A program made the position numbers and the translations under genes. 64,000 bases of DNA from Brugia malayi (Eukaryota > Nematoda > Chromadorea > Rhabditida > Onchocercidae): the NCBI RefSeq assembly GCF_000002995.4, contig NW_025062476.1:6189001-6253000 (forward strand), in the 5' to 3' direction. Under the pieces are notes generated by a model. It ran no database searches. It was not told where the DNA came from and saw only the letters and a list, made by a program, of their open reading frames with translations. Positions 1 through 12,735 of the stretch are shown here, piece after piece; the stretch's first letter is position 1, and each line of letters opens with the position of its first letter.

Positions 1-232
1 TGAGAAACCGTAAAAATAGGCATTTGTTAATAATAAGATAGAAAAAAGTCAGGTATCACTTTCGAGATTAAGGTTTTGTTTATTAGGTTAAATTAAATCA
101 TTAGCTTTACAAGATTTGATAACAGTTATTTAGGATTTTTAATGTAGGAATTCAATATATCGCTTATTAAAATGCTGAATATTGCCGAAGGTTATTTACA
201 ATGCTTAACTTGTTAGGGTATTATCATTTTAG

Positions 233-3200
233 TTGTTCAGCAGATGCAATATATGTGAAATGGAGAACAAGCATGACCTTTGTTGGTCATATAAATGTAC
301 GACATGCGCCGAATCGTTTCTGCTATCAGGTACTGGTGACAAATAATCAAATAGAACTTCTCATCCCACATCAGGACTGTCAAGTGAGCAGAACAAGGTT
401 GGTTCGGCTCAACCTATGTTTTAAAAACTTTTTTCACAAAATTGAAATGATAAGTCTTCCATAACATTACATGAAACTTTTTCATTATTGATGAACTCGG
501 TTAATTAACACTTTTTATTCAATCAGTCCTTTCGAACAAATTATTTTGCTGCCGGAATTGTTTGACATTTACTCATTTTAACATTTTTTCAACTAGCAAT
601 CATGAATATTTAATGGGATATTTAATTCGTATCTTACCGTAATTATTTGCTGGAAAATGTTAGTCGAAAGTGTTAGATAGTTCAGGTTAATCAACAAGCC
701 ATGCATTTCATAAACATTCATTTTATTAAATCTATTCCAAAAATATATTATTCATTATCTTTATTTACTAGAAATAAATGATTTTTCAAATCTAAAAACT
801 GCTGAAGTTAGATTTTCATTTAGGATATTCTACTGCCTTTAAACTAGAAAACCTAGTTTCTCTTTAATTTTAAATTATGATCACTTTTTTATGATGAATA
901 ACTTTTGAGATTTTGAAATAGCGAAAATTTTGCAAGCTACTAGGAAAGAAAGTAATAAGTCGAAAATTCCAACAATTGAAGTAATAGAAACCTGTTGGAA
1001 GGCCAAATTTTTGCTTCTAAACAGTAATTTTAAAAAAATTTGCTTGTGTAAAAAGATTTACAAGAGAGAAGTGTTCCCTGTTTTCTTTGCTACATTTGAG
1101 AACCAGTGTTAATTGCTTTGAATGTCAGGTTCGTGACATCCTGTAGTAAATGTTTTGCTAAAATTTCCTCACAAGTTATAAAAATATCTTTCTACCCGCA
1201 CATTTAATTGTCAACAACTTTATTTCAATGACAAAGTTTCTCACTGTGATAAAGTTTTTTCACTACAGAATGCAGTAATGTACATCAATAAAAGCTATTC
1301 ATTTTACTTCCTTATTTTGGGAAATTAATTGATGCGAAGAATTGGGCGGTGAGAAAGTTTTTATGCTCGACTGAACTTCTCCCCCGCACACTATCGACAT
1401 TTCTGCGTCTTCGTGGCATTAATGTTACAGAATTTGATCCTTTCTACTACATCAAACATAGAATTATTGCATGTGAAGAAAGGCTTAGTGACGAGAATAG
1501 TGAAACGAAGTGATGAACGAGCCTTAGAGGTATGATTTAAGAAAGAAATCACAAAAATGTCTGTGAAATTGAAGGAGGAAGAGGGAAATCGCAAACTTTT
1601 CCTTATTTCTTTATGCTTCTCTTATATTAACGAAACTTGTCAAATAGCTGAAATGCGCCCACCGCAGATAAAAGGTCCACTTTTAATTTTCCAAACATTC
1701 TTTCAATTATTTAAAACGATTTTGTACTAAAATTGATTTAGCTGAGTGGCAGATAAAAATCCCTGGATTTTAAATTATTTCGTGAAAGCATTAAAGAAAT
1801 AAGTTAAATATAACATATATTGTTGTTCAAAACATCGTTTATAGTCTTTAACCTTATTTGCTGGTTCATTATGCAAATTTTAGCACCTATTCCTCTCATT
1901 ATAAATTTGTTATTCTCATTAAGTTTCAGTTCGGAAAAAAGACAGGAATGAGTATTGTTAAAGAAGTTTGTTGAGAAAGTTGCGTGTTCCTGCATCTTCT
2001 TTTGAAATTTAGAGTAATTCTTAAATAACATTTCCAACAGCCATATGAGATTAATATCTTTTAATAAAACCTAATTTTATATAATTTCAGTTATGAAACT
2101 TTATGAGCTAATGAGTGAAATAGTCAACTGGAATTGCTTTTTTATTAACATTTCAGACAAAACCTTTAAAAAAAAAAGTGAAAAAGAAAAATAAACATTA
2201 AAATTTTTTGAATAATAAATGTGTAATGAGTTTTTTTTTAAGAAATATTATAAAATTATTGATTATTTTAAGAAATATGTTAAAACTTAATTGTTATAAA
2301 TTTCATCTCAAAAATTACGCCTAAATTATGCTTCTGAACACTTCAAGAAAATTTTCAGGATGAAATTAAATTAACTTAAAGAGACACATATGTATTAGAG
2401 TCCTATGATTTACTCTTTTTCAGGTCATTAAGGCCAGTAGGTGTAATAGTGGCAACGTCAGTGCTAATATCATTTCATCCTCATTACGTTACCGCCGGTG
2501 ATCGAATCTATCTTTTGCGATGCTTGCATACTCGATCGTCAGATAAATCATTATTTCCAGGATCAGTTGCACCTCTTACCACTTCCACTGGTAAAATTTC
2601 TTTTATTTTCACATATCTGATGAATTGAAATCAGTTGAAGACCCAATGAATTAGAAATAATTGTAAATCATGCATCTCCAGAATCTGCAATTATCGCAAT
2701 ATCTATAGTAGATCTGTTATGCGATAGTACTTCAGCTTAATTTTTTCCTCTTCCAGATGTTTTTCAAGGGTCGACGTCAATACCACAATGTGAATATCAG
2801 ATACGAAATTTGAAAAACAATGAGATTGTGAATGAAGCGATTATCGGTGAAATGGTCCGTCACCGTTGGTCCTGTAGCGTTCGTTCTGATCAAGATTTAT
2901 GTCTTGTTATCACTAACTGTTTCTTGATAGCGAGTGATTCAAAGCATCAGCTTATCGATAATAAAGGATGTTCCACAGATCGTACTGTACTTCCAGATCT
3001 GATCTACATTGACAATGTATACATTCTTTTAAGATTTTTTTTCATAAAGAATTATTGAGGGAATGAATTCCACTTGAATAAGATTCTGCAGTTTTTAGGA
3101 GAATGACATTTATATAAATTCGAACTTATGATTTTGAAAGAAGAAATGTTCCACTCTTTCATTTCAATTAAATTGAAGCTTTTCTTTTACAGCTGAATGT

Positions 3201-3702
3201 TGAACAAAACGTATCTGTTTTTGGCGTCGCTGATAAACCTTACGTATATTTTCAATGTCAAGTAAGCTTATTGCCATCAAAAGCTCATCAATGTCCTAAA
3301 CCAAATTGTCCTAGCAATCATAGAAATCAGTATGTTGTTTTATTTTATTTAAGAAGCAATTGATAATCATCGAAACAATAATTTAGTACAATTCTCTTCC
3401 AAGAGAAAAGCAGGAGTAGTGGTGAGAATAAAGATTACAAACTTAGTCTAGGTTAATGGATGAAAATGACAAGACTTAATTTATTTTTCTTCTATAAAGT
3501 ATGCGAAGTATGACGGCTTACAGATATAGTAGTTATTATTTAGAATGTAAATCATTTTATGAAAAGAATGGGTATTTATGTTCTATAGGAAATTTGCAGG
3601 AGAGATTTACTTTATATGATAGGAAACGATGAAGCACTAATATTAGACATCGTTTCGCAACAGTTCGAGATTCGGGACTTCGATAGTCAATTTCGAAAGT
3701 AA
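233..3702 (+). CDS. cuticlin-like ZP-domain protein, 3' part of the gene
   Basis: Extracellular zona-pellucida-domain protein of the nematode cuticlin type, expected to polymerise in cuticle matrix. Exons: 233-397, 2424-2590, 2757-3016, 3193-3329, 3600-3702; all intron phases agree. The ZP-N part includes IELLIPHQDCQVSRTR, and joining the first two exons rebuilds the hallmark SRTRSLRPVGVIVATSVL followed by ISFHPHYVTAGDR. Later exons give PQCEYQIR, RHRWSC, CLVITNC and YFQCQVSL, all typical ZP-C positions. The signal peptide and start codon lie left of the window. The 3' end is uncertain: a TAA at 3700-3702 overlaps a good donor (gtaagt from 3699), so the protein may continue to the usual C-terminal membrane segment. 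The first intron is about 2 kb, far longer than the others. Family assignment is strong; the exact orthologue is unknown. Confidence 0.85.
1292..1513 (+). other. unexplained open segment inside the long ZP-gene intron
   Basis: A 73-codon frame without an ATG, open from 1292 to a TGA at 1511-1513, is noticeably richer in G+C than the flanking intron. It reads as plausible protein (for example GINVTEFDPFYYIKHRII and ACEERLSDENSETK). The ZP exons on either side splice together perfectly without it, so it is not a needed exon of that gene. It could be a chance frame, an alternative exon or a relic of another gene. I do not recognise the sequence. Confidence 0.25.
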
Positions 3703-6700
3703 GTTCTTAATTCCATCTGCAATTTCTTTAGTTCTAGCCAAAAGCAGATCTTAGGAGAAATAATGCATGAAACTCTGAGGCACATATATATCTAAGCGCA
3801 TCGCTTTGTAAAAGTTGTTAATTGATCACGTAATTTGTTGTTAGTTAAGTTGATGTTCAAATATGTGGATAGTTTGTTGTATTATATTTTGATAGTGATA
3901 ATTTAGGAGAGGATGTCATAGATTATCGGAAGAGATTGTTAATGAAATGAATCATGATAACATTGTTTGTATAACATGGAATTTTTTTGTTCTTATCGCT
4001 CTCTTCACTATTTTGGTAAATTTTTTCTTATTTTGATAAATTTTAATAACTATCTTAATCTTTCAGAATTACTCGTCATGAAATGTTGAATATTAGAAAT
4101 TTTCTCCTATCTTATTAAGCATAGCCAGTGAATTATTCATACAAAGAATGAAATTTTTTAATAAATGCGAGAGTAAATCATTAAATTTAAAAAAAAACAA
4201 ACCCAATGGAATAATTTTCCTATTTTTCCTACAGAAAAATTTAGAATTTTGTACTAACTTAGCTTAGTTTACAGAAAAAGTTAGATTTCACTGAAAAACT
4301 TATAAATATCCATTTTGGAGCATATTGAAAATACTAGCATAAACAGAAAAAAACAGACTGAAAATGTAATCAATAATCAATTCCGATAAATTGGCTTCTA
4401 CTTAGCTTTTTAAATATTTGAATTAAATTTAAGAGAATCAATTTTACAGATAGCACTCTGCACTGTCTTAGCAGTGACAGTTATGGTCTTTCGAAATGTA
4501 CGTTGCAGTGAAAAGATATGAATGTCGATCAAGTGATTAGAGTAAATTGGACTATTTCGTCACTATATTTAAACGAGATCAACAAAAGACGATGTCATCA
4601 ATGTTTGACACTTTTGTTTTCTTCTCAAGTCAAATTTCGTTTAAAATGCGAATGAGATTTTTCATGATTAATCAACCCTTTTGATCTTACGAGCAAAAGT
4701 TTGTGTCTGTTTGGGAGATCTCACCCTGCTTAAAAACTTTGAATGACTCGATTTTTCTTTTTGAAGTCCATTATGACACTACTGTTGCAAATAAAATCAT
4801 CCCCAATCCTGCCATATATTTCCACCATCAAGTTATTTAATAAGAATCATAATTTTTATATCAGTTCGATTCCTTGAGTAGTAGTAATACCTTCTAAAGT
4901 TATTATGCGATCCAAGGAATTCTAAATGTTAAATCAGAACTGAATCCTCCTCCTTTTCCACTGATTTACAAATTACATTGTAAATGCTTCATTAATTAAT
5001 ACTTTGCAACTGCTTATTTATTTATTTCCATACTTTACTTAATACCCTCAATAAGTGATTAACGATTTATCAATGAAACACTTCAAAGAAAAATCGTAAA
5101 AAGTGTTCATGCTATTCAAAAATGACAAATGAAATAAAAGTACAGGATAAAATGCTTGTTTAGTCTTTCTGTAATTTAAATGGAAACTGATTCACTAAAT
5201 TTATAAGTGAACTTCGTTCATCCAAAAAAAGACAAAAAAAAAAAGTGATTTTAATTGTTGAAAGAATTCCACAAAAGCTCAATGTATTTATTGCTGTTTG
5301 GAGGTTGTATAAGTTGTTTCAAGGAAATGATTACTATTCGAAGTGTACTGTGTAAACTGCTGATTTATGAGTCTTGATGACGCGATATGGCGATATGATA
5401 AAGCATATCGAAATAGAATAAATAAAATAGAACTAATTTACGTCATAAAGGAAGAAAAAGATTTATATTCACGTCGCAAATGTATATCAACATATCGCCA
5501 TCTATAACAAGGACGTCGTACTGCCCTGGAAGGAAGACTGGATCTCATATATTTTTGTTCGGAAAGACATAAATCTTAATATTCAGGGAATGTTTTACTT
5601 TTCATTTGTACATGAAAGAAAGTTGCATACATAAAACTGTCAATACTATTATCTACTTGTATTTCATTACATATTATTGCTACCTCATGACGCAATACAT
5701 GTGCTGTGTACTACATTCATCCGTCTGACAGACCAGTATCAAGTAGTTTTATTTTTGAAGTGGAATTATGTTATGATTATATCAAAATTGTGCTAAACTC
5801 CCACGAAATTTTATTTTTTGCAGAAGAACGTAGTTAGAAAAAGGAAGAAATAAGTTATATTCCCTCTCACGTCCTAAACCTGATTAATTCACTTATCCTT
5901 GCCGTCTTAAATTACAAACACAAAAATAACTATGTAATGAAGTTTAATTTACGGATAATCCTGAGAAAGATCGAATCGATTTAGACTGTGTCCAGTATAC
6001 GCTAATATAACATCAATAATTTTAATTAATTAAACCGATGATTTATCTAAAAGATGTAATTGAGGAGAATTATCGAGTACTCTATGTTAATAGAGTAAAA
6101 CATACATCAAGTAATAATGTTCCACAATAACATCTGATCCTAAGTAAATCAGTTTAAAACCTGCCAATTAAATCATAACCCACTCCATCCTCCTCCAAGA
6201 ACCCATTTCATGATTTGTAGCATGCAGCGGTAGTGAAATATTTCACATCAGAATTGGTAGGGAGTGTTTATGATCAAAGTCGTTCTCAGAAAGCTAGCTT
6301 AAGTAATTTAATCTTAACCAAAGAACCTGTGATAGAGTGAGTTGCTAGGGAATATTTTGTGACTAATATCTGAGGATTTCAGATATTAGTAATTGATTTG
6401 GTTTAGAATGAATGAATAATTTACAGTGCCGTCGCTTTTTTCTTTCACGAGAGATTTGTTGTCTCCTTCATCTTTCTTTTTCTCCCATTACTCTCGCGGG
6501 AGAAAATTAGTCGAGTAGCTTCCAACTTACTTGTTTGTTTTGAACTATTTGGTAACTCTCCATGAATGATGTAACCCATACCTCGCGGATTACTTTGTTG
6601 TTGCTTGATAGCGTTTGTTTTTTAATTTTTATCAGACAGTAATGTTGGTGAAAGGATATCGAACAAAAAGAAGTGTAATAAAGACTGACTGAATTTTTTC

Positions 6701-6746
6701 CAACATTGCAATATTGCAGCTCCTTCACGCTTTTTCTGGTTGGGCA
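3703..6746. other. intergenic, no gene recognised
   Basis: AT-rich sequence between the ZP gene and the J-domain gene. I see no supported exon. It contains an 11-bp inverted pair (5387-5397 and 5491-5501) and a 12-bp perfect hairpin at 6362-6390. If the ZP gene continues past 3702, further exons would have to lie here, but I found none with recognisable ZP C-terminal features. Confidence 0.6.
6362..6390. repeat. 12-bp perfect hairpin
   Basis: ACTAATATCTGA at 6362-6373 is followed by a 5-nt loop and its exact reverse complement at 6379-6390. It lies about 360 nt upstream of the J-domain gene start. Its function is unknown. Confidence 0.8.
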
Positions 6747-8109
6747 ATGGCAGCGAAATGTGCAAGAAACATTATTAGAACTTGTTCCATGTAGGCAGCA
6801 ATTGTTCTATCATATGGAAAAGTCTCTTCAGATTTACGAACTCTTACCTTTTTGGAGAGATCAAGTAACCCTCCGTAAAGAATATGACTTTACATGCTTC
6901 TTTATTCAGACTTTATTTCTAGCTTACGCTGGTAGTAGTGAGTTAAACAACAATCTTTAGCTTTTTTTTTCATTCATGATCACCGCATAACTGAAAATAT
7001 GTATCACAAACTATCTATAACCATGAATAATTTGCAGTTCTACATATTACGAAATACTCGGTGTCTCAAAGAATGCGACACAAGCAGAAATTAAAGCAGC
7101 TTATTATGAAAGATCAAAAAAAGTCAGTATACAACAAATTTCATAAAATGAGTAGTTTTTATGCTTTATAGGTTTTTAGGAGATCTTTCATTTTCTGTCG
7201 TAAGATAGTGAGCTCTTTCCAGTAATATGAAGCTTTCGTCTTCAATTAAGTAATGAAGTTTGGTGTAAAGTTCTGTTGCCGCGAAGTTGTAAAGTTGTTG
7301 GAAAAATTCTTTTTTTGATGATAGAAGAAATGGTGAGAATTTTTGGATATCATGAGACCGTTTATTACTTTCCGGAACTTTTTTTTTGGAAAGAAATGTG
7401 TAAGAAAATGACCGCCGGGTCATACGTTCATGGTTTTATGCATTTCTTTCTGAATGTGAAGAGTGAAGAAAACTGAGTCGAAATTTAGTTACATCCAGAC
7501 AAGAAGGACTGCTCAAATGATCACCAGGAACTAAAACGACAAAATGATGCATTTGTCGAACTAACTACAGCATACGAAATTTTGAAAGTCCCAGAACGGC
7601 GACAGTCATATGACATCTCTTTGAATAGCAACAGATCATTTGCAGGTTGCATAGAACAGTCAAGCTTCGATGGACTTTTCTCTCATTCTCAATGTAGAAA
7701 TAGGAAAAAGTAAATCATTTATTATACGTACGTTATTACATATACAATCCACATGCGATATTTTAATAATTACTGTTGCTCCCTGTAAATCTCCGTATTT
7801 GTGCCTTTTTTATACAAAGACTTGTTCTGGAATACTAGATCACTTGATGGATTCATTGCCTTTGTTGTCATGTTTTCTTTCTTTAAATTAAAAATTTTCT
7901 GCAAAAAGATTTTGAGTTCCCTTTGAAAATTATGAAAAAAAAAAAAATTATGACTCTTTGTCTCAAACTTCAGATCAGCGGACCTGATAGCAATGTACCA
8001 TGGTTTCTGGAAGAATTTTGGTGTTTTTGGCGACTGTTTAAGATTTTTGACGCAATCTTTGTTTGTCGCAGTAGTCATCGTCGCAATATTGCTTCAGTTT
8101 TCGAACTAA
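6747..8109 (+). CDS. dnj-4: J-domain membrane protein, DNAJC4 / dnj-4 type
   Basis: Small Hsp40 co-chaperone expected to stimulate an Hsp70 through its J domain. Exons: 6747-6790, 7038-7122, 7489-7645, 7979-8109, giving 138 residues with consistent phases. The J domain spans about residues 17-83: helix I STYYEILGVSKNATQAEIK, helix II ending YYERSKK, the catalytic HPD at 45-47, and helices III/IV with FVELTTAYEILKVPERRQSY. A single hydrophobic helix at about 118-136 (SLFVAVVIVAILLQF) sits near the C-terminus. The order J domain, then an aromatic stretch, then a membrane segment matches DNAJC4. The basic N-terminus (MAAKCARNIIRTC) could be a mitochondrial signal, which is inference. The last acceptor is the second AG of a tandem pair; the first would give an early stop. 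The symbol is assigned from memory of the worm orthologue. Confidence 0.83.
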
Positions 8110-9158
8110 TTATCATTCAGGATATTTCTTGTGTAAAGAGTTCTGTTGCTGCAACTGAAAAAATATTTTTAGAATTTTACAATGATATATGAGAGTTAAT
8201 TGGATTACATACCAGATCTCTGTATTGCACTTCTTTTTTCCAAAAAAGTTTAGTTTTGATGAGTCAGCGATCCTTTTAACTTTTCATATACATTTATTAG
8301 CGATACCTCATTTGGATAATTAATAGATGGATTTGAATTTTATGGCTATTTTGTTAGAATCATCATCTTGTACGACAAAAAAAAGGACAGTAGGGATACA
8401 TTGTTTCCCCTAAAAAAATAATTTTAGATTTTCCAAGTAGATGTGTTTAAGCATTACATTAATGCCGAGTCTTGCTGTGCTTATTTTCTTTCTTTTTTTT
8501 TTTTTTTTCTTTTTTTTTGTTAACATATGGAACGTCTTACAATGATTATATTGAAAACTTAGTAGTGATTATAAATAAATCGACAAACGCGACATTTTTC
8601 TCTTGATTTTTCAGGAAATCCAGTTAACTTTTTCTCTACTTTAGAACAATGTTGCCCATTTTAGAGTGGCTTATCTTTACTCCTTTTATCGATCGCTTAC
8701 TCTTCCTTTATTGCCTAATATGTTCATATATGTATAACAAAATTCTAGAGCTTAGAATGCACTGGATAACGAGGAATTGGATGTGTTAAGGTCACTATTT
8801 TGTACAATGGATGAATCTAGCTAAATAAATATTTATGTTTTTTGGGTGATAATACTTCTTCAAATAGTGTTGTTCTTTTATAAATTGTATGGCTGAAATA
8901 AAAATGTCTTAAGAAAAAGTTTCAATACGTTCATATAAGAACATGTTCATAAAGGAAACTGTCCGATAATTTCAAATTATTAAATGTTTTAATTAAAAAT
9001 ATGTCGTGGAATTATGAATTTGATTCTTTATAATATGTAAGTGAACATTTTTAGTTCAAATATTTTTCTTCAAAGCAGTTTCAATGCTTGCAATTGAGTA
9101 AGAGCTCTCACTTTTATCGTTATCTTCCGATATTCAAGTTGTTTTCTTATAGCAAGCA
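8110..9158. other. spacer between J-domain and dynactin-like genes
   Basis: About 1 kb of AT-rich DNA with a T-rich tract near 8489-8518. No coding exon was recognised. It precedes a 3' splice signal (ttcttatag, ending at 9152) directly upstream of the next gene's ATG, as expected for spliced-leader acceptance. Confidence 0.6.
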
Positions 9159-10440
9159 ATGGAGAATATGTTGGAGAAGCGGTTAACAAAATTGGAAGGT
9201 CGATTAGGTCTGCGCAAAGCAGGAAGCGTTACAAATATAAATGAAGAATTAATTCTTCTGCGGAAGAAGTTATCAGAAGCTGGATGTGGCTTCCTACTAA
9301 AAATTCCGACTGATGTATTGACAAAGATCACTGATTTAGCAACTCGTGTTAGTTTTCCCTTTTGTGTTCATTTTTTGAAGAATATCCCATTATTTAACAA
9401 GATGCCATACACAGAAGATATCAATAATTGTCCCTCAATCTTAGTTCCCGGCTTTGGGAAACTCTTAGTATTTTCTAATGTCACTTAGTAACTGAATGGA
9501 ATTTATGCATACCCATATTACATTATTACTGGGACAAAAGTAATTTGAAAATCCAGTTTGCTTTCTGGGAATTCACTGTGTAGGTAATCAAACTTTCAGA
9601 GTGATTATTTGACTTCTGCAGAAAAGAAGAGAGAAATAGAATTTGGTCATGATTTAATGGTCGAGCGGGTCAAACTGCTGGAAGAGTTTCAGAAAGATTC
9701 CGAGGTTATGTCGGCATTTTAAATTGTCATTATCATAATGGTTGCTAAATCCAGAACTGGAAACCAAACAAAAAGCAGTCATTTAATTTTCATGTATGCA
9801 AAATGTTGCTGAAAACTTACTGGGAAGTTTTAACATCTTCCTCCTGTTTTTGTATCAAAGAGAACAAATTTGTCATTGCCTGATGTGAAAATCCGATTAT
9901 TATTCTCGAGAGTGGATACAAATTCGACCTATCTCATTTAACTTTCACCATTTTATGTAGTCTTTAGTATTCCTTACAGGTTGTGTTCAAATCCGAATCA
10001 ATTGCAAATGTAGGTCATCATCTCCCAGCGCTCAATGCTGCTGAAAAGGAAATCAATGGATCGGCTTTAGATGTGCAAAAGTTTGTGATTTAAATATTTC
10101 TTCAATTTAATAAGGATTCGTGAGCAAAAATATAATTCCATTTAACTTAATTCCGTAAAGAAACGTCTTTTCTACTTCGTTATAATTTTGTCTCTTTCAT
10201 AGCCCCACTTGAGAAGCGAAATTTTGCGAAATGTGACAGTTATAAAGATTAGATGATATTTTACTTGCTCATATGTTCTCATTTTTCTCTTTTTTGAATT
10301 TTTCCAGACATCACAGCAGTGTGGTGGATCTCAAAGAAAAGTTTGTAATACTTTTGGAGCAGCTCCATTATCAAATTCAAGAGTGGGAAAATATTGTAGA
10401 GAGGCTTGAACAAGTGAAGAAGAGAGAAGCAAATGCGTAG
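9159..10440 (+). CDS. dynactin subunit 3 (p22/p24)-like coiled-coil protein
   Basis: Probable small shoulder subunit of dynactin, the dynein activator. Exons: 9159-9345, 9622-9704, 9980-10080, 10308-10440, giving 167 residues; vertebrate DCTN3 has about 186. The phases force the donor at 9346 (gtgtta) rather than the neighbouring gttagt, because the latter brings a stop in exon 2. The protein is almost wholly heptad-like. The N-terminal MENMLEKRLTKLEGRLGLRK resembles the DCTN3 start. The C-terminal VILLEQLHYQIQEWENIVER parallels the family's LLSKQFVQWDELLCQLE, including the Trp. The central FKSESIANVGHHLPAL fits the family's internal SIKAVPEHAARLQRL. Similarity is modest and was judged by eye, so another coiled-coil protein is possible. 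The ATG follows a splice acceptor. An AATAAA lies at 10744-10749. Confidence 0.65.
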
Positions 10441-12735
10441 CTTCGTATACGAATTTTCGTTTTTGATATAAAGCTTACAAATGGATTTTGTGAATTCTGA
10501 TCCATTTTCGGCTTTTACAATGCTTTTTCTCATTTGTATCGCAGAATTTTGTATAATTTTATGATTAATATGAACAGATGGACAGATGGTTAGTTTACTG
10601 TCGTGTATTTAAAGCAGCATTTTTTATTATGCAGTTATGCCTAGAGGTTTGTTTGTAGGCAGTAAGAAGTTTTTAGTATTCACAGTTACGAATGTGGATG
10701 CGTTCAGCGAGTTAATTATTAAAATTGTAACCAATGTAGGTTAAATAAAATCGCATGATATAATGAAAGGAACTTATGTTAGCTTCAAGAAATGCTAGAA
10801 GGCTTGTTTTTTTTTTTTTCTTTGGATAATCATTATCTGAATTGTTCCAGCATATTAGGAAAATTTTAGCTCAACTGAATATGGAAAGTTCATCCCCATC
10901 AAAAACAGAAAAATACGGGATTTGCAGTATTTTCTCCATTTGTTTTTCTCATCGTAATGGCGAATGTATATATCAAATTTTTAACTCTTCATCCCAAATT
11001 CCCATTTTATTTTTTTTTACATAGCAGCTTTTTTAACAAAATATAGAAAATTATGTAAATAAATAAAACAGATGTCATTTCAAATGTTTTTGTCTGTGCA
11101 ATGAGATAAGGATGACAGGGATTTATGGAAAGATCAAATCTAGCTAGACTGGTCCAGTCACTTTCTTAATTTTCTGTCTCAATCAGAGCATTTGGCTTAT
11201 GTAGAAGGTTCACTTCATAAATATTAGGTTATCCGCTTTTGTGCAAGCTAATGAAAACCAATTAAGGGAAAATAGTTCTCAGAACTTTCTCAAGCAAAGT
11301 TAACTATGCCCTAAATTAATGTCTATCTAATTCCAAAATATGAATCTCAAATGTTCGGTTCCTACAGTTTCAACTATCTTCAGTTCGTGCAATCTTGTTT
11401 TGTTTATAAAACAGCAGTTTAATAAGTGTGGAATTTAAAATTATAACAAAAAATTCTAGTTTTATAGAAAGTTGTTGAGATCATAACCGTCCTTTCTGAA
11501 TGTTTATATAATTATGATGATGAAAGTGGACAATAATATGGTGGTATTCAAAGAAGAACTTTTAGGGTGAGTTGGGCACTTCAAATTCTGCCCATTTAGT
11601 AGACAAGAGTGAAGAACTACAAAGAATATAATGACGATCTAGTAGATGGTTTGCAAATGTTTCTCTTAGCAATTCCTGCCCATGGATTTTCCTTTTTAGG
11701 TTAATATAGCAAGACATGCAGTAAAGAATATCAAATGTGGATCGGTGTCTTATAGCAAGCTAACCTAGTTTTAATTTATTTGTACTTATTATTGGGATTT
11801 CAAAACTATAGTTCCTAGAATGATTTTGTTGTAATATTTCATTCTTCCATCATTTAAGATTCCTCGATTCTTGATATCTTGATACCTATCTCTTTAGACA
11901 AAAGTCACAAAGAAACCGCCGTCTTCCGTTCTCACTTATCAGTGTCTCTTTTCTTGTAGATATCCAAACTGCTTTCCTCTTTGTGGTTCTTAAATTTTTA
12001 GAAAATGCTAATTAGGCCCGTCTTTCTGCATATCCCAGAAAGAAGTTTGTGCAAAGGCAATTTTAAGATTCTAACTATGCATGAAGCACGCATAATTGCT
12101 TAAAGCAATTATATTTAAGGATTTATAAGCCATAGGGACATTGCTGCCTATTTATTCGTAAAATTCTGACGTTTTCAGGTTTTTACTGTGAATGGTAAGC
12201 TGTAATGTCTTCGAAATAGCTTTTTGTTTGTTTGTTTATTCTTTTTAACAAATTTTTTAACAATTTCAAAATTGCTTACAGCAGGAAGTATCTTTACAAT
12301 CCGATTTATTACAAACCTTGACAATAATTATATTTACATATTTGATATCATTATATTCATCCACGGAAAATACTAAAAAAAATACTCGATTATCAGTCAA
12401 TTTTTAATGATTTAACAACAGATAATCACAGTGCAAAACCGAGTGATAATTATTTCATCAATATTTTCGTAGATTGAAAAAGAATTTATTTGTATTTTGG
12501 TTTTGTTCTTTTCCAATTCTGTAAATTAAGTTTTATTATTAACTAAATTCAAATTCATGCTATGGGTGTTTCCTATAAATGTGGAGCATTACATAAGTTT
12601 CAAATATTTGGTATTAAAACATCCCACTTTTTCTCTGTTAATTATGATTCCAGTATTGCATATTTCTAGACTGATTCAACAACTAACGCGATTAACAGAA
12701 TCCTAAAAACGGAGGAATTGGAGCTATGTAACAAA
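10441..12735. other. intergenic, no gene recognised
   Basis: AT-rich spacer holding the 3' flank of the dynactin-like gene (AATAAA at 10744-10749) and the 5' flank of the first collagen. An open frame at 10842-11024 has no coding character that I can support. The stretch 12670-12735 is open in frame with the collagen ATG and follows an acceptor, so a longer collagen N-terminus from an unseen upstream exon is possible. Confidence 0.6.

Noticed and set aside
1391..1594. 67-codon minus-strand frame
   Set aside because: Antisense to the plus-strand open segment 1292-1513 and within an intron; no features.
4863..4872. tRNA T-loop-like GTTCGATTCC
   Set aside because: No matching acceptor, D or anticodon stems could be paired around it.
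7166..7476. Frames on both strands inside the J-domain gene
   Set aside because: They lie in the intron between exons 2 and 3; the HPD-bearing exon joins in phase without them.
12718..12735. Upstream TTG as start of collagen 1
   Set aside because: Not a eukaryotic start; ATG at 12736 is used, with the caveat that the frame stays open to the acceptor at 12669.
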